A DNA stretch of 61,810 bases, from NCBI GenBank assembly GCA_032718475.1, contig JAUCBJ010001370.1, forward strand, positions 1 to 61,810, read 5' to 3'. Position numbers and translations under genes: made by a program. Position 1 is the first letter of the stretch; each line of letters begins with the position of its first letter. The notes below the pieces were generated by a model that saw only the letters and a program-made list of their open reading frames with translations, did not search any database and had not been told where the DNA came from. This document shows, in pieces, positions 60,701 through 61,810 of this stretch. This DNA is from Nemertoderma westbladi (Eukaryota; Xenacoelomorpha; Nemertodermatida; Nemertodermatidae).

Positions 60701-61699
60701 ACCGAGAGTGGTGATTCACAAACAACCGTGAGTGGTTCACAAACAACCGAGAGTGGTGGTTCACAAACAACAGTGAGTGGTTCACAAACAACCGTGAGTG
60801 GTGGTTCACAAACAACCGTGAGTAGTTCACAAACAACCGAGATTGGTGGTTCACAAACAACAGTGAGTGGTTCACAAACAACAGTGAGTGGTGGTTCACA
60901 AACAACCGTGAGTGGTGGTTCACAAACAACCGAGAGTGGTGGTTCACAAACAACCGAGAGTGGTGATTCACAAACAACCGTGAGTGGTGGTTCACAAACA
61001 ACAGAGAGTGGTGGTTTTCAAACAACCGAGAGTGGTGGTTTACAAACAACAGAGAGTGGTGGTCCACAAACAACCGAGAGTGGTGATTCACAAACAACCG
61101 TGAGTGGTGATTCACAAACAACCGTGAGTGGTGGTTCACAAACAACAGAGAGTGGTGGTTTACAAACAACCAAGAGTGGTGGTTTACAAACAACCGAGAG
61201 TGGTTCACAAACAACCGAGAGTGGTGATTCACAAACAACCGAGAGTGGTGATTCACAAACAACAGAGAGTGGTGATTCACAAACAACCGAGAGTGGTGGT
61301 TTACAAACAACCGAGAGTGGTTCACAAACAACCGAGAGTGGTGGTTCACAAACAACCGAGAGTGGTGATTCACAAACAACAGAGAGTGGTGGTTCAGAAA
61401 CAACCGAGAGTGGTGGTTCACAAACAACCGAGAGTGGTGATTCACAAACAACAGAGAGTGGTGGTTTACAAACAACCAAGAGTGGTGGTTTACAAACAAC
61501 CGAGAGTGGTTCACAAACAACCGAGAGTGGTGATTCACAAACAACCGAGAGTGGTGATTCACAAACAACAGAGAGTGGTGATTCACAAACAACCGAGAGT
61601 GGTGGTTTACAAACAACCGAGAGTGGTTCACAAACAACCGAGAGTGGTGGTTCACAAACAACCGAGAGTGGTGATTCACAAACAACAGAGAGTGGTGGT
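51779..61699 (+). CDS. Secreted three-finger/mucin-like protein, exon 3 (3' end artificially cut)
   Basis: Phase-0 exon that begins 'VLAVGGINPLRC' after 'ttctgcag' and closes three-finger domain 2 with 'KCCTTNLCN', then about 3,215 codons of 7-8 residue repeats (SGGSQTTE, SGSQTTV, SGASQTTE and similar). The composition is almost only S, G, T, Q, E, V, A and D. There are no cysteines or hydrophobic segments in the repeat, as in a PTS/mucin domain that would be heavily O-glycosylated. Recurrent E-S-G also resembles glycosaminoglycan attachment context. Together the three exons give a secreted protein of more than 3,500 aa. The apparent final residues STLR and stop come from primer sequence, so the real C-terminus and any later exons are missing. 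The role is unknown; a mucus, tunic, glue or cuticle component is conceivable. Confidence 0.82.
52051..61699 (+). repeat. 9.6-kb coding minisatellite (21/24-bp units) with higher-order structure
   Basis: Roughly 400 or more units of 'ggtggttcacaaacaaccga' plus 'gagt' (24 bp) or the 21-bp form without one 'ggt'. Higher-order repeats are visible: 372 bp ('ggttttcaaacaacc' at 60641 and 61013), 306 bp ('accaagagtggtggttta' at about 61169 and 61475), and blocks marked by 'tcacagacaacag' at about 57323, 57581, 58121 and 58427. All units keep the sense frame open. Confidence 0.96.
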
Positions 61700-61752
61700 A
61701 GTACTCTGCGTTGATACCACTGCTTAAAGCAGTGGTATCAACGCAGAGTACT
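61700..61752. other. Two head-to-head SMART-type primer sequences (assembly artefact)
   Basis: 61727-61752 starts AAGCAGTGGTATCAACGCAG and continues into agtact, which is the SMART/PCR primer used in cDNA and some low-input whole-genome amplification kits. 61700-61725 is its exact reverse complement, and one base separates them. No natural gene would contain this; it marks a chimeric join of two amplified molecules. Confidence 0.95.
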
Positions 61753-61810
61753 ACGTAAGTTTCTACCAATCAATAAACAGTTTGCTTCCTCCTACACGTA
61801 AGTTTCTACC
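61753..61810. other. Unrelated sequence beyond the primer junction
   Basis: Contains 'acgtaagtttctacc' twice (61753-61767 and 61796-61810), with a spacing of about 43 bp, so it may be the start of another tandem repeat. Its linkage to the mucin-like gene is not supported because of the primer pair. Confidence 0.7.

Noticed and set aside
61676-61714. A natural C-terminus (STLR, stop) for the mucin-like protein
   Set aside because: These codons are encoded by the reverse complement of an amplification primer.
61700-61752. A natural terminator or cruciform palindrome
   Set aside because: It matches a laboratory primer in both orientations base for base.
52005-61769. A 3,254-codon antisense ORF
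   Set aside because: It is the mirror of the 24/21-bp coding repeat, lacks any domain, and runs through the primer artefact into antisense exon sequence.

Overview
The window is animal nuclear DNA, AT-rich and very repeat-dense. Three things point to an animal: a BEL/Pao LTR retrotransposon (a superfamily known from metazoans), Ly6/uPAR-like three-finger domains, and SAMHD1-type HD proteins. The phylum cannot be read from the sequence. A remnant of a SMART-type amplification primer near the right edge suggests the assembly came from amplified, low-input DNA, so a small-bodied invertebrate is plausible.

Left half (about 2.1-37.3 kb): a tandem triplication of an intronless SAMHD1-like HD-domain gene (2207-3802, 25055-26641, 35247-36836). 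Each ancestral unit held the gene, about 1.3 kb of 3' flank, and an antisense copy of a Jockey/CR1-like LINE ('LINE-J'). That LINE carries two private tandem expansions: a 39-bp minisatellite that multiplies its reverse-transcriptase motif B, and a 26-bp satellite between its pre-RT and RT regions. Later insertions pushed the units apart: an 11.8-kb BEL/Pao element (7485-19330, TSD ccgac), a 4.2-kb R2-like LINE with a restriction-like endonuclease (19914-24075, 12-bp TSD), and a full-length APE-type LINE ('LINE-R', 29721-33474). Removing these insertions and the repeat-length differences brings both unit spacings to about 5.06 kb, so the layout is almost fully explained.

The BEL/Pao element runs on the minus strand. 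It has about 2% diverged TG...CA LTRs, a Gag leader, Gag-protease-RT, RNase H and integrase coding regions with three lesions, and an unusual 863-aa ORF after the integrase. That ORF pairs a WRN/RNase D-like 3'-5' exonuclease signature with three CCHC zinc knuckles.

Middle (37.4-45.0 kb): broken LINE-R copies, an MITE-like inverted-repeat element, a perfect palindromic tandem array, and otherwise no gene that I can support.

Right part (45.0-61.7 kb): one secreted-protein gene that emerges only when three exons are joined with phase-0 introns (45010-45168, 46102-46599, 51779-61699). It encodes a signal peptide, two split three-finger (Ly6/uPAR-like) domains and more than 3,200 residues of Ser/Thr/Gly/Gln repeat. 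Intron 1 holds a LINE 3' end. Intron 2 holds a 5'-truncated LINE-R with a 12-bp TSD and an open 943-codon frame. The 3' end of the gene is not real: at 61700 the sequence runs into two head-to-head primer copies and then into unrelated repeat DNA.

A theme across the window is tandem expansion inside coding sequence, seen in three unrelated retroelements and in the host mucin-like gene.
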